A stretch of DNA of 64,000 nucleotides. It comes from Fontibacterium temperatum (GTDB lineage Bacteria; Pseudomonadota; Alphaproteobacteria; Pelagibacterales; Pelagibacteraceae). Positions 45,293 through 55,102 of the stretch are shown here, one piece after another (position 1 is the stretch's first letter; every line of letters starts with the position of its first letter). Location: positions 496,001 through 560,000 of the forward strand of contig CAXNKS010000001.1 of the NCBI GenBank assembly GCA_964203055.1, given 5' to 3'. The notes beneath the pieces are model-generated. The model saw only the letters and a list, made by a program, of their open reading frames with translations. It did no database searches and was not told the origin of the DNA. The position numbers were made by a program, and so were the translations under genes.

Positions 45293-45321
45293 TTTTTTTT
45301 GCCTATATGTTTGTTTGACCC

Positions 45322-45352
45322 ATTATATAATATTAAAATATGTTCGTTTCAA
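45322..45352 (-). promoter_or_regulatory. Promoter candidate for BI-1 gene
   Basis: On the minus strand TTGAAA (45347-45352) lies 17 bp from TATATA (45324-45329) and 19 bp from a perfect TATAAT (45322-45327). The predicted start of transcription is about 20 nt upstream of the BI-1 ATG. It is in the 108-bp divergent region shared with the aldo/keto reductase gene. Confidence 0.4.
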
Positions 45353-45400
45353 GAAGCTTAAAAAAAGACTATTCCATTATCTTTTTGGAGATAAAAAAGT

Positions 45401-46450
45401 ATGAAATTTAATAAAATACCAAATACGGATTTAAACGTTAGCCAAATTTGTCTTGGCACAATGACCTGGGGTTCCATGCAAAATACCGAGCAGGATGGTT
45501 TTGATCAAATGGACTATGCCGTTTCAAAAGGGATTAATTTTTTTGATACCGCAGAATTATACTCCATACCACCTACAAAAGAGACGTGCGGTGTAACAAA
45601 TAAAATTATTGGTAACTGGTTAAAGAAAACAAAAAAGAGAGATGAAATCATCATCGCCGATAAAGTAACGGGCAGATCTGGAATGGACTGGATTAGGCCG
45701 GGTGAGAAAGAAACTAGACTTAATAAAAAACAAATTAACACTGCAATTGATAATAGTTTAAAAAATTTACAAATTGATCACGTTGATATTTATCAGCTGC
45801 ACTGGCCTGATAGACCTTTAAATGTGTTCAGTGGACTTGAATATGAACACACTGAAACTAACGATATAATACCTATTCTTGAAACTATGGAAGCAATGGC
45901 ATCTTTAATTAAATCTGGAAAAATAAAATATTACGGACTTTCAAATGAAACTTCTTGGGGTACAAGCCAATATATAAAACTTGCAGATAAACATAATATT
46001 CCAAAGCCTATAACAATACAGAACCCTTATAGTCTTATTAATAGAAGCTATGAAGTTGGACTTTCTGAAATTTCAATTAGAGAAAAAATTGGATTACTTG
46101 CATACTCACCTTTGGGTGGTGGACATTTGACTGGAAAATATTTAGGTGGCAAAAAGCCTGCTGGAACTAGAGAAGTTTTATGGGGCAATAGATTTGATAG
46201 ATACAGAACTCGAAATACAGAGCCAGCAGTTAAGGCTTATTACGAAGTTGCAAAGAAACACAATATCGATCCTGCACAAATGGCAATTCAATTTTGCATT
46301 ATTCAAAAATTTGTAACGTCAACGATTATTGGTGCAACATCAATGGAGCAGTTAAAGAAAAATATTGATAGTATTGATCTGTCACTAACTAATGATGTAA
46401 TAAAAGACATTAATAATGTTCAATTAATATATTCAAACCCATGTCCTTAA
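45401..46450 (+). CDS. Aldo/keto reductase (Tas-like)
   Basis: A 349-residue NADPH-dependent TIM-barrel oxidoreductase. The catalytic tetrad is visible: Asp and Tyr in FFDTAELYSIPPT, Lys in IADKVTG, and His in DIYQLHWPD. The long loop with NVFSGLEYEHTETND and the C-terminal TSTIIGATSMEQLKKNI place it near the Tas/YajO subgroup. A GGAG ribosome-binding site lies 10 nt before the ATG. Its last 10 bp overlap the next gene. Confidence 0.9.
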   Translation: MKFNKIPNTDLNVSQICLGTMTWGSMQNTEQDGFDQMDYAVSKGINFFDTAELYSIPPTKETCGVTNKIIGNWLKKTKKRDEIIIADKVTGRSGMDWIRPGEKETRLNKKQINTAIDNSLKNLQIDHVDIYQLHWPDRPLNVFSGLEYEHTETNDIIPILETMEAMASLIKSGKIKYYGLSNETSWGTSQYIKLADKHNIPKPITIQNPYSLINRSYEVGLSEISIREKIGLLAYSPLGGGHLTGKYLGGKKPAGTREVLWGNRFDRYRTRNTEPAVKAYYEVAKKHNIDPAQMAIQFCIIQKFVTSTIIGATSMEQLKKNIDSIDLSLTNDVIKDINNVQLIYSNPCP

Positions 46451-46950
46451 GAATTTTATTTTTTTCTATAATCTGTCTATTGTCTTTTGAACAAAAAATA
46501 TTTGCTCAAATTAAACTGGATGGACAATTTAAAAACTGGGCTGCACAAAATACTAATATTAACGGTCAGCAAGTTTGTTATGCCGTATCAAGTCCTGTGG
46601 CCTCTGATCCAAAAGGTCTTAACAGAGCAGAATCTAGAATATTTGTAAGTTTTAGACCTAACGACAAAATACAAAACGAGATAAGCGTTACTAGCGGGTA
46701 TAATTACAAAGCCTCTTCTAGAGTAAATGTTGCTATCGATAAAAAAGAATTCAAATTTGAAACTGAAGATAATTTTGCTTGGCTTACAAAATATGAAGAG
46801 GAAGTTGCAATGATAGAATTGATGAGAAAATCCTCTCAAGCCAAAATTAGCGCAACCTCAGCTAAAGGCTCCAAAACTATCGACACTTTTTCATTAAGTG
46901 GTTTTAGTGATGCCTATGAGGCTGCTAAAAAGAAATGTAATTTCATTTAA
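46441..46950 (+). CDS. IalB-like (invasion-associated locus B family) periplasmic protein
   Basis: A 169-residue protein with a signal peptide (1-22, cleavage near IFAQ). Its core resembles the alphaproteobacterial IalB family: GQFKNWAAQN, QQVCYAVSSPVASDPKGLNRAESRIFVSFRP, and a C-terminal FSLSGFSDAYEAAKKKC with a second cysteine. Despite the name, such proteins are widespread in free-living species and their function is unsettled. It is followed by argG after 2 bp. Confidence 0.75.
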   Translation: MSLRILFFSIICLLSFEQKIFAQIKLDGQFKNWAAQNTNINGQQVCYAVSSPVASDPKGLNRAESRIFVSFRPNDKIQNEISVTSGYNYKASSRVNVAIDKKEFKFETEDNFAWLTKYEEEVAMIELMRKSSQAKISATSAKGSKTIDTFSLSGFSDAYEAAKKKCNFI

Positions 46951-46952
46951 TA

Positions 46953-48143
46953 ATGAAAAAAAAAGTTAAAAAAATTGTTTTAGCTTATTCTGGTGGTCTT
47001 GATACTTCTGTAATTTTACGTTGGTTACAAGAAAACTATCATGCAGAAATTATTGCTTACACAGCAGATCTTGGACAAGAAATAGATCGAAAAAAAATAA
47101 TCAGAAACGCAAGAAATCTTGGCGTTAAAAATATCGTTATTGAGGATTTAAAAGATGTTTTTGTAAAAGATTATATTTTTCCAATGATTAGAGGAAATGC
47201 TTTGTATGAAGGTATTTATTTACTCGGTACTTCTATTGCCCGACCTCTAATTGCAAAACGTCAAATTCAAATTGCAAAAAAATTTAAAGCAGATGCGGTA
47301 TCACATGGATCAACAGGAAAAGGTAATGATCAAGTAAGGTTTGAACTAGCTTATTACTATTTTAATCCAAAAATTAAAATTATTGCTCCATGGCGTGATT
47401 GGGATTTTGCATCAAGAAGCGATCTAATTAAATATGCTAAAAAGAATAATATTCCTGTTCCAAGTGATAAAAAAGGAGCGCCTCCATTTTCTGTAGATGA
47501 CAATTTATTTCACACTTCAACTGAAGGTAAAATTTTAGAAGATCCATCAAAACAAGCGCCTGAATTTATTTTTCAAAGAACAGTTTCTCCTGAGAAGGCT
47601 CCAAATAAACCATCTTATGTGACTATTGGTTTTAAAAATGGTGATCCAATTAGCATTAACAATAAAAAATGTTCTCCAAGTAAATTACTTTCACTTTTAA
47701 ATAATATTGGCGGTAAGAATGGAGTGGGTAGAGTGGATCTTGTTGAAAATAGATTTATTGGAATAAAATCTCGTGGTGTTTACGAAACTCCTGGCGGAAC
47801 TATACTTTTATTCGCTCATAGGGCAATTGAATCTCTTACATTAGATAAAGAAACTGCTCATAAAAAGGATGCGGTTATGTCTAGATTTGCAGAATTAATT
47901 TACAATGGATTTTGGTATTCAAAAGAAAGATTAAGATTACAAAAAATTATTGATCAAAAAAGATCTCGAGTTCAAGGAACTGTTAAATTAAAAATTTATA
48001 AAGGAAATGTAAGTATTGTTTCAAGAATATCCAATAAGAGTATTTACTCAATGAAAAATGTTTCTTTTGAGGAAAATAAAACATTTAATAAAAGAAGAGT
48101 TGAGAACTTTATTAAAAAGAATGCCCGTCTACTTAGAAAGTAA
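46953..48143 (+). CDS. argG: Argininosuccinate synthase
   Basis: Condenses citrulline and aspartate with ATP in arginine synthesis. The 396 residues begin with the PP-loop VLAYSGGLDTSVIL (about 8-21). They contain HGSTGKGNDQVRFE and IAPWRDWDF for citrulline/aspartate binding, and ESLTLDKET near residue 288. Length and motifs are normal. Its stop abuts the convergent folD stop with no gap. Confidence 0.96.
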   Translation: MKKKVKKIVLAYSGGLDTSVILRWLQENYHAEIIAYTADLGQEIDRKKIIRNARNLGVKNIVIEDLKDVFVKDYIFPMIRGNALYEGIYLLGTSIARPLIAKRQIQIAKKFKADAVSHGSTGKGNDQVRFELAYYYFNPKIKIIAPWRDWDFASRSDLIKYAKKNNIPVPSDKKGAPPFSVDDNLFHTSTEGKILEDPSKQAPEFIFQRTVSPEKAPNKPSYVTIGFKNGDPISINNKKCSPSKLLSLLNNIGGKNGVGRVDLVENRFIGIKSRGVYETPGGTILLFAHRAIESLTLDKETAHKKDAVMSRFAELIYNGFWYSKERLRLQKIIDQKRSRVQGTVKLKIYKGNVSIVSRISNKSIYSMKNVSFEENKTFNKRRVENFIKKNARLLRK

Positions 48144-49004
48144 TTAATTTATATTTTTAAAAGCTTTTAAAGTATTGTTTAAAAGACAAGCAATCGTCAT
48201 CGGTCCTACCCCACCTGGAACTGGAGTTATGGCTCTTGCTTTTTTTACAACTGAATCAAACTCAACGTCACCAACTATTTTATAACCTTTTTTTTCTGTT
48301 TTATCTTCTTCTCGATTAATTCCAACATCAATAACTATTGCTCCTTCTTTTACCCAATCACCTTTTACTAAATTTGCACGTCCAACAGCTGCAACAACGA
48401 TATCTGCTTTCTGACATAATTCTTTTAAATTTTTAGTTTTAGAATGACCAATGGTAACGGTGCAATCCTCTTTGAGTAATAATTGCGCCATAGGTTTTCC
48501 ATTCAAATTTGATCTTCCAATAATTAGAGCTTCTAATCCTGTTAAATTTTTTTGAACATTTTTTATAAGAAGATAAGATCCAAGAGGAGTGCAGGGAACT
48601 AAAGAATCTTTTCCGGAAGACAAATTACCAACGTTTACAGGATGAAAACCATCCACATCTTTTTTTGGGTCGATTTCCTCAATAATTTTACTTCCATTTA
48701 TGTGTGGAGGCAAAGGTAACTGGACTAGTATACCATGAACTTTTTTATCTTTATTTAGTCCATGAATAACCTCAATGAGTTTTTCTTGAGTAATAGAACT
48801 TTCAAATCTTATTACCTCAGAAGTAATTCCAACTTCTTTCGCAGAAAGTTCTTTATTTCTTACATAAATTTCACTTGGAGTATGATTTCCAACTAAAATT
48901 ACGGTTAAGCCAGGAGTAGTATTCCTAGTTTTTTTTATACTTTCAATTTCTTTTTTGATTTCATTTCTTAATTCTTGTGCAAACTTTTTTCCATCTATAA
49001 TCAC
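48144..49004 (-). CDS. folD: Methylenetetrahydrofolate dehydrogenase/cyclohydrolase
   Basis: Bifunctional C1-folate enzyme that interconverts 5,10-methylene-, methenyl- and 10-formyl-tetrahydrofolate. The 286 residues have the active-site YVRNKELSAKEVGI (Lys about 54), VQLPLPPHI, the PVNVGNLSSG loop, the nucleotide motif IIGRSNLNGKPMAQLLL and the C-terminal TPVPGGVGPMTIACL. The folate supply links to one-carbon flux from glycine in these cells (inference). Confidence 0.96.
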   Translation of the reverse strand: MIIDGKKFAQELRNEIKKEIESIKKTRNTTPGLTVILVGNHTPSEIYVRNKELSAKEVGITSEVIRFESSITQEKLIEVIHGLNKDKKVHGILVQLPLPPHINGSKIIEEIDPKKDVDGFHPVNVGNLSSGKDSLVPCTPLGSYLLIKNVQKNLTGLEALIIGRSNLNGKPMAQLLLKEDCTVTIGHSKTKNLKELCQKADIVVAAVGRANLVKGDWVKEGAIVIDVGINREEDKTEKKGYKIVGDVEFDSVVKKARAITPVPGGVGPMTIACLLNNTLKAFKNIN

Positions 49005-49016
49005 CAGAAAACCTCT

Positions 49017-49709
49017 TTATAATAATGATAATTCTTCATCGCCAGGTGAGAAAATCTTTATTTTTTTCCACCTTAGTCTTTTTAGAGTATTTGCAACATT
49101 AATACTAATACAATTCAAAGTACAGTTATCAAGATTGTTTTCAATTTTATGGTTTAAAATTATCTTTAATAATTGATCGGCTGCTCTCTTTGAATAAACA
49201 AAGATGACATCAATTAACTTGCTTTTTAAATCTTCAATTAATTTTAAATCAGTATTTAGATTGGGTTCAGTTGTATAATTAATTACGCTTTTAATTAGAA
49301 AACCGCCTTCCTTAAAATCATTTTCTAAATCATTAGAAACAAATTCCCCTCTAACATAAATAAATTTTTCTTTACTTTTATCCAAAGTTTTAAAAATAAG
49401 ATCTTTTAATTCAAAATAATTTCCGCTTGCAACATGAATATTTAAAAAACCTTTTTTTTTTGCAACCGCAGCCGTCTGCTCACCAACACAAAAGCATTTA
49501 AGATGAACGATATTTTCTATTTTTGCTAAATGATTAATCGCGTTGGAACTTGTAAAAATTATTGAAGTAAAATCTTTAAAATTTATATCAGGAGTTATAA
49601 TTGGTTTAACATTAAGTATTGAGAAATTAGTGACGTTATGACCTTTTGAAATAAATTTATTAACTAAGACTTCAGAACTATTCTGACTTTTTGTAAATAG
49701 TATGCGCAA
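49017..49709 (-). CDS. hemD: Uroporphyrinogen-III synthase
   Basis: Closes and inverts ring D of hydroxymethylbilane to form uroporphyrinogen III. The HemD family is weakly conserved, but RILFTKSQNSSEVLVNKF at the N terminus and TSSNAINHLAKIENI and VFVYSKRAADQLLKII match its pattern, and it follows hemC. I choose a TTG start at 49709 (230 residues): GGAG lies 8 nt upstream and the residues before it belong to the hemC overlap. The first in-frame ATG, at 49769, would lie deeper in hemC. Overlap with hemC is 32 bp. Confidence 0.82.
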   Translation of the reverse strand: MRILFTKSQNSSEVLVNKFISKGHNVTNFSILNVKPIITPDINFKDFTSIIFTSSNAINHLAKIENIVHLKCFCVGEQTAAVAKKKGFLNIHVASGNYFELKDLIFKTLDKSKEKFIYVRGEFVSNDLENDFKEGGFLIKSVINYTTEPNLNTDLKLIEDLKSKLIDVIFVYSKRAADQLLKIILNHKIENNLDNCTLNCISINVANTLKRLRWKKIKIFSPGDEELSLL

Positions 49710-50649
49710 GTTTTGTCTCCGAAATAATAAAGTTGTCTCCAGCCTTAGATAAGATTTCTTCAGCCACATCCATTCCTATACTTTTTGCTTTTTCTAAAAT
49801 TCCAGTTTTGTGTGCTCTAAAGCATTGCTTCCCATCCAATGATAACAATTCTGCTTTTAAAAACAATTCTCCCTCATCGTTAATGATAGCATTTGCTCCA
49901 ACCGGAGTATCACATGCGCCATTTAATACTTCTAATAATGAACGCTCTGCTTCTGCTAAAATTTGCGTTTCTTTATCATTTATTGTTTTTAAGATATCTT
50001 TAACAACAGAATCTTCCTCTCTACACTGAACAGTTATAATTCCTTGTCCCGCGGATGGGATGATTACATCTTTCTCAAAATATTCTTTTACTTCAGAATG
50101 AAATCCTAGTCTTTTTAATCCGGATGCTGCAAGCACTATGGAATCGTAAATTCCCTCTTTCATTTTATTAATTCTAGTATCGATATTTCCTCTTATTGGA
50201 ACCATTTTTAAATCATCTCTCAGTCTTTTTAATTGAGAAAATCTTCTAACAGAAGAGGTTCCAACGGTAGAGCCTGGTTTTAAATTGGCGAATGAGCTTG
50301 CAACAGGAGATAAGAATGCATCTCGCTCATCTGTTCTTTTTAAAAAACAAGCAAGTGACAATTTATTTGATGAAAAAGTTGGCACATCTTTAAGAGAATG
50401 AACCGCAACATCAATTGATTTTTCAAGCAAACACTCTTCTAGTTCTTTAACGAAAAGCCCTTTGCCTCCCATCATTCCTAAATTTTCAGTTTTAAATTTA
50501 TCACCTGATGTTTTGATAATCTTAATAATAAGTTGATCAGCTGTAACTCCTGGATAAGCAAGTAATAGCTCATCTCTAAAATGTTCTGTTTGCGCAAGCG
50601 ACAGTCTACTACCTCTGGTGCCAATAATAATTTTTCTATTTCTTAACAT
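49678..50649 (-). CDS. hemC: Hydroxymethylbilane synthase (porphobilinogen deaminase)
   Basis: Polymerises four porphobilinogens. The 323 residues show IIIGTRGSRLSLAQTEHF, the substrate loop SLKDVPT with the preceding DVAVHSLKD, VPIRGNIDTRINKM, and the dipyrromethane-cofactor cysteine in LNGACDTPVGANA (about residue 246). Divergent from tsaD. Confidence 0.95.
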   Translation of the reverse strand: MLRNRKIIIGTRGSRLSLAQTEHFRDELLLAYPGVTADQLIIKIIKTSGDKFKTENLGMMGGKGLFVKELEECLLEKSIDVAVHSLKDVPTFSSNKLSLACFLKRTDERDAFLSPVASSFANLKPGSTVGTSSVRRFSQLKRLRDDLKMVPIRGNIDTRINKMKEGIYDSIVLAASGLKRLGFHSEVKEYFEKDVIIPSAGQGIITVQCREEDSVVKDILKTINDKETQILAEAERSLLEVLNGACDTPVGANAIINDEGELFLKAELLSLDGKQCFRAHKTGILEKAKSIGMDVAEEILSKAGDNFIISETKLAHTIYKKSE

Positions 50650-50725
50650 TTTGCTGATTTAATAACATTTTGTTATATATTATCGCTACTTTTTATAGCG
50701 ACAGGTGATCACACTCAATACATCT

Positions 50726-51799
50726 ATGAAAAAAGATTTAACATTCCTTGGAATCGAGACTAGTTGCGATGAAACTGCTGCATCGGTTGTAAGAGAAGAT
50801 GCGGAAGGAAATGTTAAAATATTATCAAATGTGATCTCTAGCCAAGTTGATGAGCATTTAAAATTTGGAGGAGTGGTCCCAGAAAACGCCGCAAGATCTC
50901 ATGCTGAAAAAATTGATATTATAATAAAAAAAGCCATAGACGATAGTAAATGCAAATTTGAAGAATTAGATGGTGTTGCAGCAACAGCAGGTCCTGGTCT
51001 GTTAGTTTGTTTAATGGTTGGTCTGAGCGCTGGAAAAAGTATTGCAGGAATTTTAAAAAAACCATTTCTTGCAATTAATCATTTGGAAGGTCACGCGCTT
51101 ACTCCAAGAATTTTTAATAAAATAGAATTTCCTTATCTTCTGCTTCTAGTATCGGGTGGTCATACACAATTTTTGATTGTTGAAGGAATTGGAAAATATA
51201 AAAGAATTGGAACAACCATTGATGATGCTCTTGGAGAAACTTTCGACAAAACTGCAAAAATGATTGGTCTTGAATTTCCAGGTGGACCAAAAATTGAAAA
51301 GCTTGCAGAAAACGGAAATGAAAAAACTTATGTTTTGCCTAAACCAATATTAAATCATCCGGGATGTAATTTATCTTTTGCAGGTTTAAAAACAGCAATC
51401 TTGCGATTATTACCAAAGATAAAAACCAAAAAAGATAAAGAAAATCTTGCAGCATCTTTTCAAAAAACAATTAATGAAATTCTATATATCAAATGTAAAT
51501 CAGCCATGACTGAATTTATTTCTAAATACAAAAAAGATAAAAAAGTTTTTGTAATATCTGGTGGAGTCGCTTCAAATAAAAGCATTAGAAATAATTTAGA
51601 TAAATTAAGTAAAGAAATGGATTTTGAAAATTTCTTTCCCCCCATTGAACTTTGTAGTGATAATGGAGCAATGATTGCTTGGGCTGGAATTGAAAGATTT
51701 AAAAAAGGGATTGAAGATAATCTTGATGTTCTTGCAAAGCCAAGATGGCCTTTAGATCCTGATGCGCCTTTTTTAAAAGGGGCTGGAGTAAAATACTAA
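50726..51799 (+). CDS. tsaD: tRNA N6-adenosine threonylcarbamoyltransferase
   Basis: Catalytic subunit that makes t6A37 in ANN-decoding tRNAs. The 357 residues (from the ATG at 50726) contain FLGIETSCDETAASVV and the metal-binding HLEGH (His119 and His123). LLLVSGGHTQFLI and the C-terminal nucleotide site VISGGVASNKSIRNNL with LCSDNGAMIAW are also present. An upstream GTG at 50705 adds seven residues and is less likely. A 6-bp inverted repeat (TCGCTA/TAGCGA, 50683-50701) lies in the short divergent gap before it. Confidence 0.95.
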   Translation: MKKDLTFLGIETSCDETAASVVREDAEGNVKILSNVISSQVDEHLKFGGVVPENAARSHAEKIDIIIKKAIDDSKCKFEELDGVAATAGPGLLVCLMVGLSAGKSIAGILKKPFLAINHLEGHALTPRIFNKIEFPYLLLLVSGGHTQFLIVEGIGKYKRIGTTIDDALGETFDKTAKMIGLEFPGGPKIEKLAENGNEKTYVLPKPILNHPGCNLSFAGLKTAILRLLPKIKTKKDKENLAASFQKTINEILYIKCKSAMTEFISKYKKDKKVFVISGGVASNKSIRNNLDKLSKEMDFENFFPPIELCSDNGAMIAWAGIERFKKGIEDNLDVLAKPRWPLDPDAPFLKGAGVKY

Positions 51800-51857
51800 T
51801 TTTTGAATTATTTATTTTAAAAAATCATTGATTTATATAGATAAGTTTGGCTTTGTT

Positions 51858-51886
51858 TTGACACGGGCACCTCTTAAAAGTAAAAA
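51858..51886 (+). promoter_or_regulatory. Promoter candidate for the EVE-domain gene
   Basis: TTGACA (51858-51863) followed by a 17-bp spacer and TAAAAA (51881-51886). Transcription would begin almost at the ATG at 51893, implying a leaderless or near-leaderless message; no ribosome-binding site is seen. Confidence 0.3.
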
Positions 51887-51892
51887 AATTTC

Positions 51893-52306
51893 ATGAATTA
51901 TTGGTTAGTAAAATCAGAACCCTCAGTATGGTCATTTAATGACCAGAAAAAAATAGGTTCTAAAGGAACTGTTTGGGATGGAGTTAGAAATTATCAAGCT
52001 GCAAATTATTTAAAACAAATGAAATCTAATGACCTTTGTTTTTTTTATCATTCTAATGAGGATAAGAAAATTATTGGGATAGTTAAAATTATTAAACCAG
52101 CATTTATTGACCCAACAGATAAGGAAAAAAAGTTTGTGGCGGTTAAAGTTGCTTACTATAAAGACTTAATAGAGCCGGTTTCACTTGCCGATATAAAAGA
52201 AAATAAAGAAATTTCCCACTTACCTCTTATAAAACAGAGCAGATTATCAGTAATGCCTATAGATTCAAAAAGCTGGAAAATAATATGTAAGATGGGTAGA
52301 ATTTAA
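51893..52306 (+). CDS. EVE-domain protein
   Basis: A 137-residue EVE-domain protein related to YTH/PUA folds that recognise modified bases. Typical motifs are YWLVKSEPSVWSFNDQ at the N terminus, WDGVRNYQAANYLKQM (about 30-45), LCFFYHSNEDKKIIGIVKI and the C-terminal SRLSVMPIDSKSW. The role in free-living bacteria is unknown. It precedes acs by 24 bp and may share its transcript. Confidence 0.9.
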   Translation: MNYWLVKSEPSVWSFNDQKKIGSKGTVWDGVRNYQAANYLKQMKSNDLCFFYHSNEDKKIIGIVKIIKPAFIDPTDKEKKFVAVKVAYYKDLIEPVSLADIKENKEISHLPLIKQSRLSVMPIDSKSWKIICKMGRI

Positions 52307-52330
52307 AAAATAAAAGGGGATTAGGGATTA

Positions 52331-54269
52331 ATGAGCGACAAACTTTTCAAAGTGCCTGCGGATTGGGCAAAAAATTCTTATGTTAACCAATCGTCATATG
52401 AGGCCAAGTATAAAGAATCTGTTAACAATAATGAAAAATTTTGGGCGGACGAAGGAAAGCGAATTCATTGGTTTAAACCTTACACAAAAATTAAAGAAGT
52501 AATTTACAGCACAAAGAAAGTTTCCATTAAATGGTTCCATGATGGAACCACTAACGTTTCATATAATTGCATCGATAGACATTTACCAAAAAGAGCAAAA
52601 CAGACTGCAATTATTTTTGAAGGAGACGATCCAAAAGAATCTAAAAATATTACCTACCAAGAATTAAGTGATGAGGTTTGCAAACTTGCAAATGGATTAA
52701 AAGAAATTGGAATTAAAAAAGGTGATCGAGTTACAATTTATATGCCAATGGTTCCGGAAGGAGTTTATGCCATGCTTGCTTGTACTCGAATTGGAGCAAT
52801 TCATTCTGTGGTATTTGGCGGTTTTTCTCCAGACTCTATTGTTAACAGAATTTTAGATTGTAAATCAGAATTTGTAATTACAGCTGATGAAGGATTACGA
52901 GGTCAAAAAGTTATTCCTTTAAAAAAAAATATTGATGAAGCATTAAAGAAATGCCCCGATGTTAAAAAATGTATTGTTCTAAAAAGAACTGGGGGCAACG
53001 TGCCTTTCGATTCAAAACGTGATGTTTGGTATCATGAGTTAACTTCTAAAATGTCAACAACATGCAAACCTGAAGAAATGAACGCGGAGGATCCATTATT
53101 TATTCTTTACACATCAGGATCTACTGGAAAACCAAAAGGAGTTTTGCATACAACAGGTGGCTATTTAGTTTACGCTTCAATGACTCACCAATATATTTTT
53201 GATTATAAAGATGGAGATATTTATTGGTGCACTGCAGACATTGGTTGGGTGACAGGCCACAGTTATATTGTCTATGGTCCACTATCAAATGGAGCAACAA
53301 CTTTAGTATTTGAAGGAGTTCCTAGTTATCCTGATGCAAGTCGTTTCTGGCAGGTAATTGATAAACACAAAGTAAATATTTTCTATACAGCGCCAACTGC
53401 TCTTAGAGCTTTAATGCGAGAGGGTGATGCGATGGTGAAAAAAACAAGCAGAAAATCACTTAAACTTTTAGGTTCAGTTGGTGAACCCATTAATCCTGAA
53501 GCTTGGATTTGGTATCATAAAGTTGTAGGCGACTCTCGTTGTCCAATCGTTGATACTTGGTGGCAAACAGAAACAGGTGGAATTTTAATATCTCCTCAGC
53601 CTGGCGCTGTTGATTTAAAACCAGGATCAGCAACGAAACCATTCTATGGAATAGTTCCTGTAATTGTTGATGAAAAAGGCAAAGAATTAGATGGTTCATG
53701 CGAAGGAAGATTATGCATGAAAGAATCTTGGCCTGGTCAAATGAGAACAGTTTATGGAGACCATCAAAGATTTATTGATACTTATTTTTCACAACATGAC
53801 GGCAAATATTTTACAGGTGATGGATGTAAGAGAGATGAAGATGGATACTATTGGATTACAGGTCGAGTAGATGATGTCATTATTGTATCAGGTCACAATC
53901 TTGGAACCGCTGAAATAGAAAGTGCATTTGTTGCTCATCCAAAGGTTGCTGAAGCTGCAGTTGTTGGCTATCCACACGATATTAAAGGACAAGGACTTAT
54001 ACTGTTATGTGACTTTAAAAGTTGGTGAAACGGGCTCTGATGCTTTAACAAAAGAATTAAAAGATTTAGTTAGAAAAATTATTGGACCACTTGCAACGCC
54101 TGATCTTATTCATTTTACACCTGGTTTACCAAAAACTAGATCTGGTAAAATTATGAGAAGAATTCTTCGAAAAGTTGCTGAAAACCAATTTGAAAATCTT
54201 GGTGACACTTCAACACTTGCAGATCCAACAGTGGTGCAAAGTTTAATTGATAATAGATTAAATAAATAA
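52331..54269 (+). CDS. acs: Acetyl-CoA synthetase (one-base frameshift near C terminus)
   Basis: Activates acetate to acetyl-CoA through acetyl-AMP. The first frame holds the adenylation domain: ILYTSGSTGKPKGVLHTTGG (about 256-275), DTWWQTETGGI, and YFTGDGCKRDEDGYYWITGR. Near 53995 it derails (GQGLILLCDFKSW-stop at 54028). The next frame continues the expected YCYVTLKVGETGS and ends with the acetylatable lysine motif RSGKIMRRILRKVAEN at 54269. One surplus base around 53990-53999 explains the break; corrected length is 645 residues (E. coli Acs 652). SD-like AGGGG precedes the ATG. Confidence 0.93.
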
Positions 54270-54270
54270 T

Positions 54271-54435
54271 CTAAAAGTCGTAAGTTATTCCTTTAGTCTC
54301 CCAATCTCCATAACGAGTAGGCTCTAATCCTTTTGGTCCATTAATTTCTTTTTTTTTAATTGCACTTTTATTTTTTTTTCTTTCAGAGGCTTCTTTTAAA
54401 GATTGCTCTGCGTATTTTTTAAATTTATCTGACAT
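54271..54435 (-). CDS. DUF1674 / SDHAF4-like small protein
   Basis: A 54-residue protein with a lysine-rich N-terminal half. Its C-terminal signature GPKGLEPTRYGDWETKGITYDF is diagnostic of DUF1674, the family of mitochondrial succinate dehydrogenase assembly factor 4. SDHAF4 binds flavinylated SdhA and prevents autoxidation; a similar role with the sdhA of this window is inferred. It overlaps the upstream 226-residue gene by 11 bp and abuts the convergent acs end. Confidence 0.85.
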   Translation of the reverse strand: MSDKFKKYAEQSLKEASERKKNKSAIKKKEINGPKGLEPTRYGDWETKGITYDF

Positions 54436-55102
54436 TGGCATCAAGAGGTTTGAGAAGTTTTACAAAATCAACCATAATATTCTGCCACTGTACATCCATA
54501 GAATTTATTACAATCTCTTTATCTAAATCTTTAAGCTGATCTGCAATGGGCGACCAAGAAAAAAGGGCTTCGCAACTTTTCTCAAATGGTCTTTGTTTGT
54601 AAGCCATGTGCCAATTTACTTTTTTAATTCTTTCATCAAATTCCTGAATAGATTTATTTTTTAATTCAATCTCAAGGCCAAAGGGCAGCTGATCTTCTAA
54701 AATTTTTTTAAAAAATGAGTCTGCATGTGTAATAATGCTTCTGTCTTGCTTGTTGTAAATGTAGGAAAATGTAAATAGCAACAAATCTTGAACCGAAACT
54801 AAATAAATATTCCATCTTGCAATATTCACTGATGTTCCAAAGGGCACATCATTTAATGATTTATAAAAATTAATTCCTCCCATTCTAGTTCTTAAATATC
54901 CATAAAGAGTAAACTGAGACACAAAAGCAGATTTATTGCTTATAAAATTTCTAAGATCGTCAAAATTTGTGATTTTTTTTTCCCCTAAAAATGTTTTTTT
55001 TGCAGGGTCTATTAAAAAATCTTTAAATACACCTTGTACTTGTTTGACCATATTTTTTGGATCAAATTGCAGGAAAATATTGAATTTTTGGAAAAATTTC
55101 AT
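54425..55102 (-). CDS. Conserved-looking protein of unknown function
   Basis: A 225-residue soluble protein from the ATG at 55102; an in-frame TTG at 55120 is possible but less likely. It has no signal peptide and no membrane helix. Recognisable blocks are LQFDPKNMVKQVQGVFKDFLIDP, LYGYLRTRMG, FSYIYNKQD and WHMAYKQRPFEKS, none of which I can assign to a named family. It lies divergent from the DUF4212/symporter pair and overlaps the DUF1674 gene by 11 bp. Confidence 0.65.
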   Translation of the reverse strand: MKFFQKFNIFLQFDPKNMVKQVQGVFKDFLIDPAKKTFLGEKKITNFDDLRNFISNKSAFVSQFTLYGYLRTRMGGINFYKSLNDVPFGTSVNIARWNIYLVSVQDLLLFTFSYIYNKQDRSIITHADSFFKKILEDQLPFGLEIELKNKSIQEFDERIKKVNWHMAYKQRPFEKSCEALFSWSPIADQLKDLDKEIVINSMDVQWQNIMVDFVKLLKPLDANVR

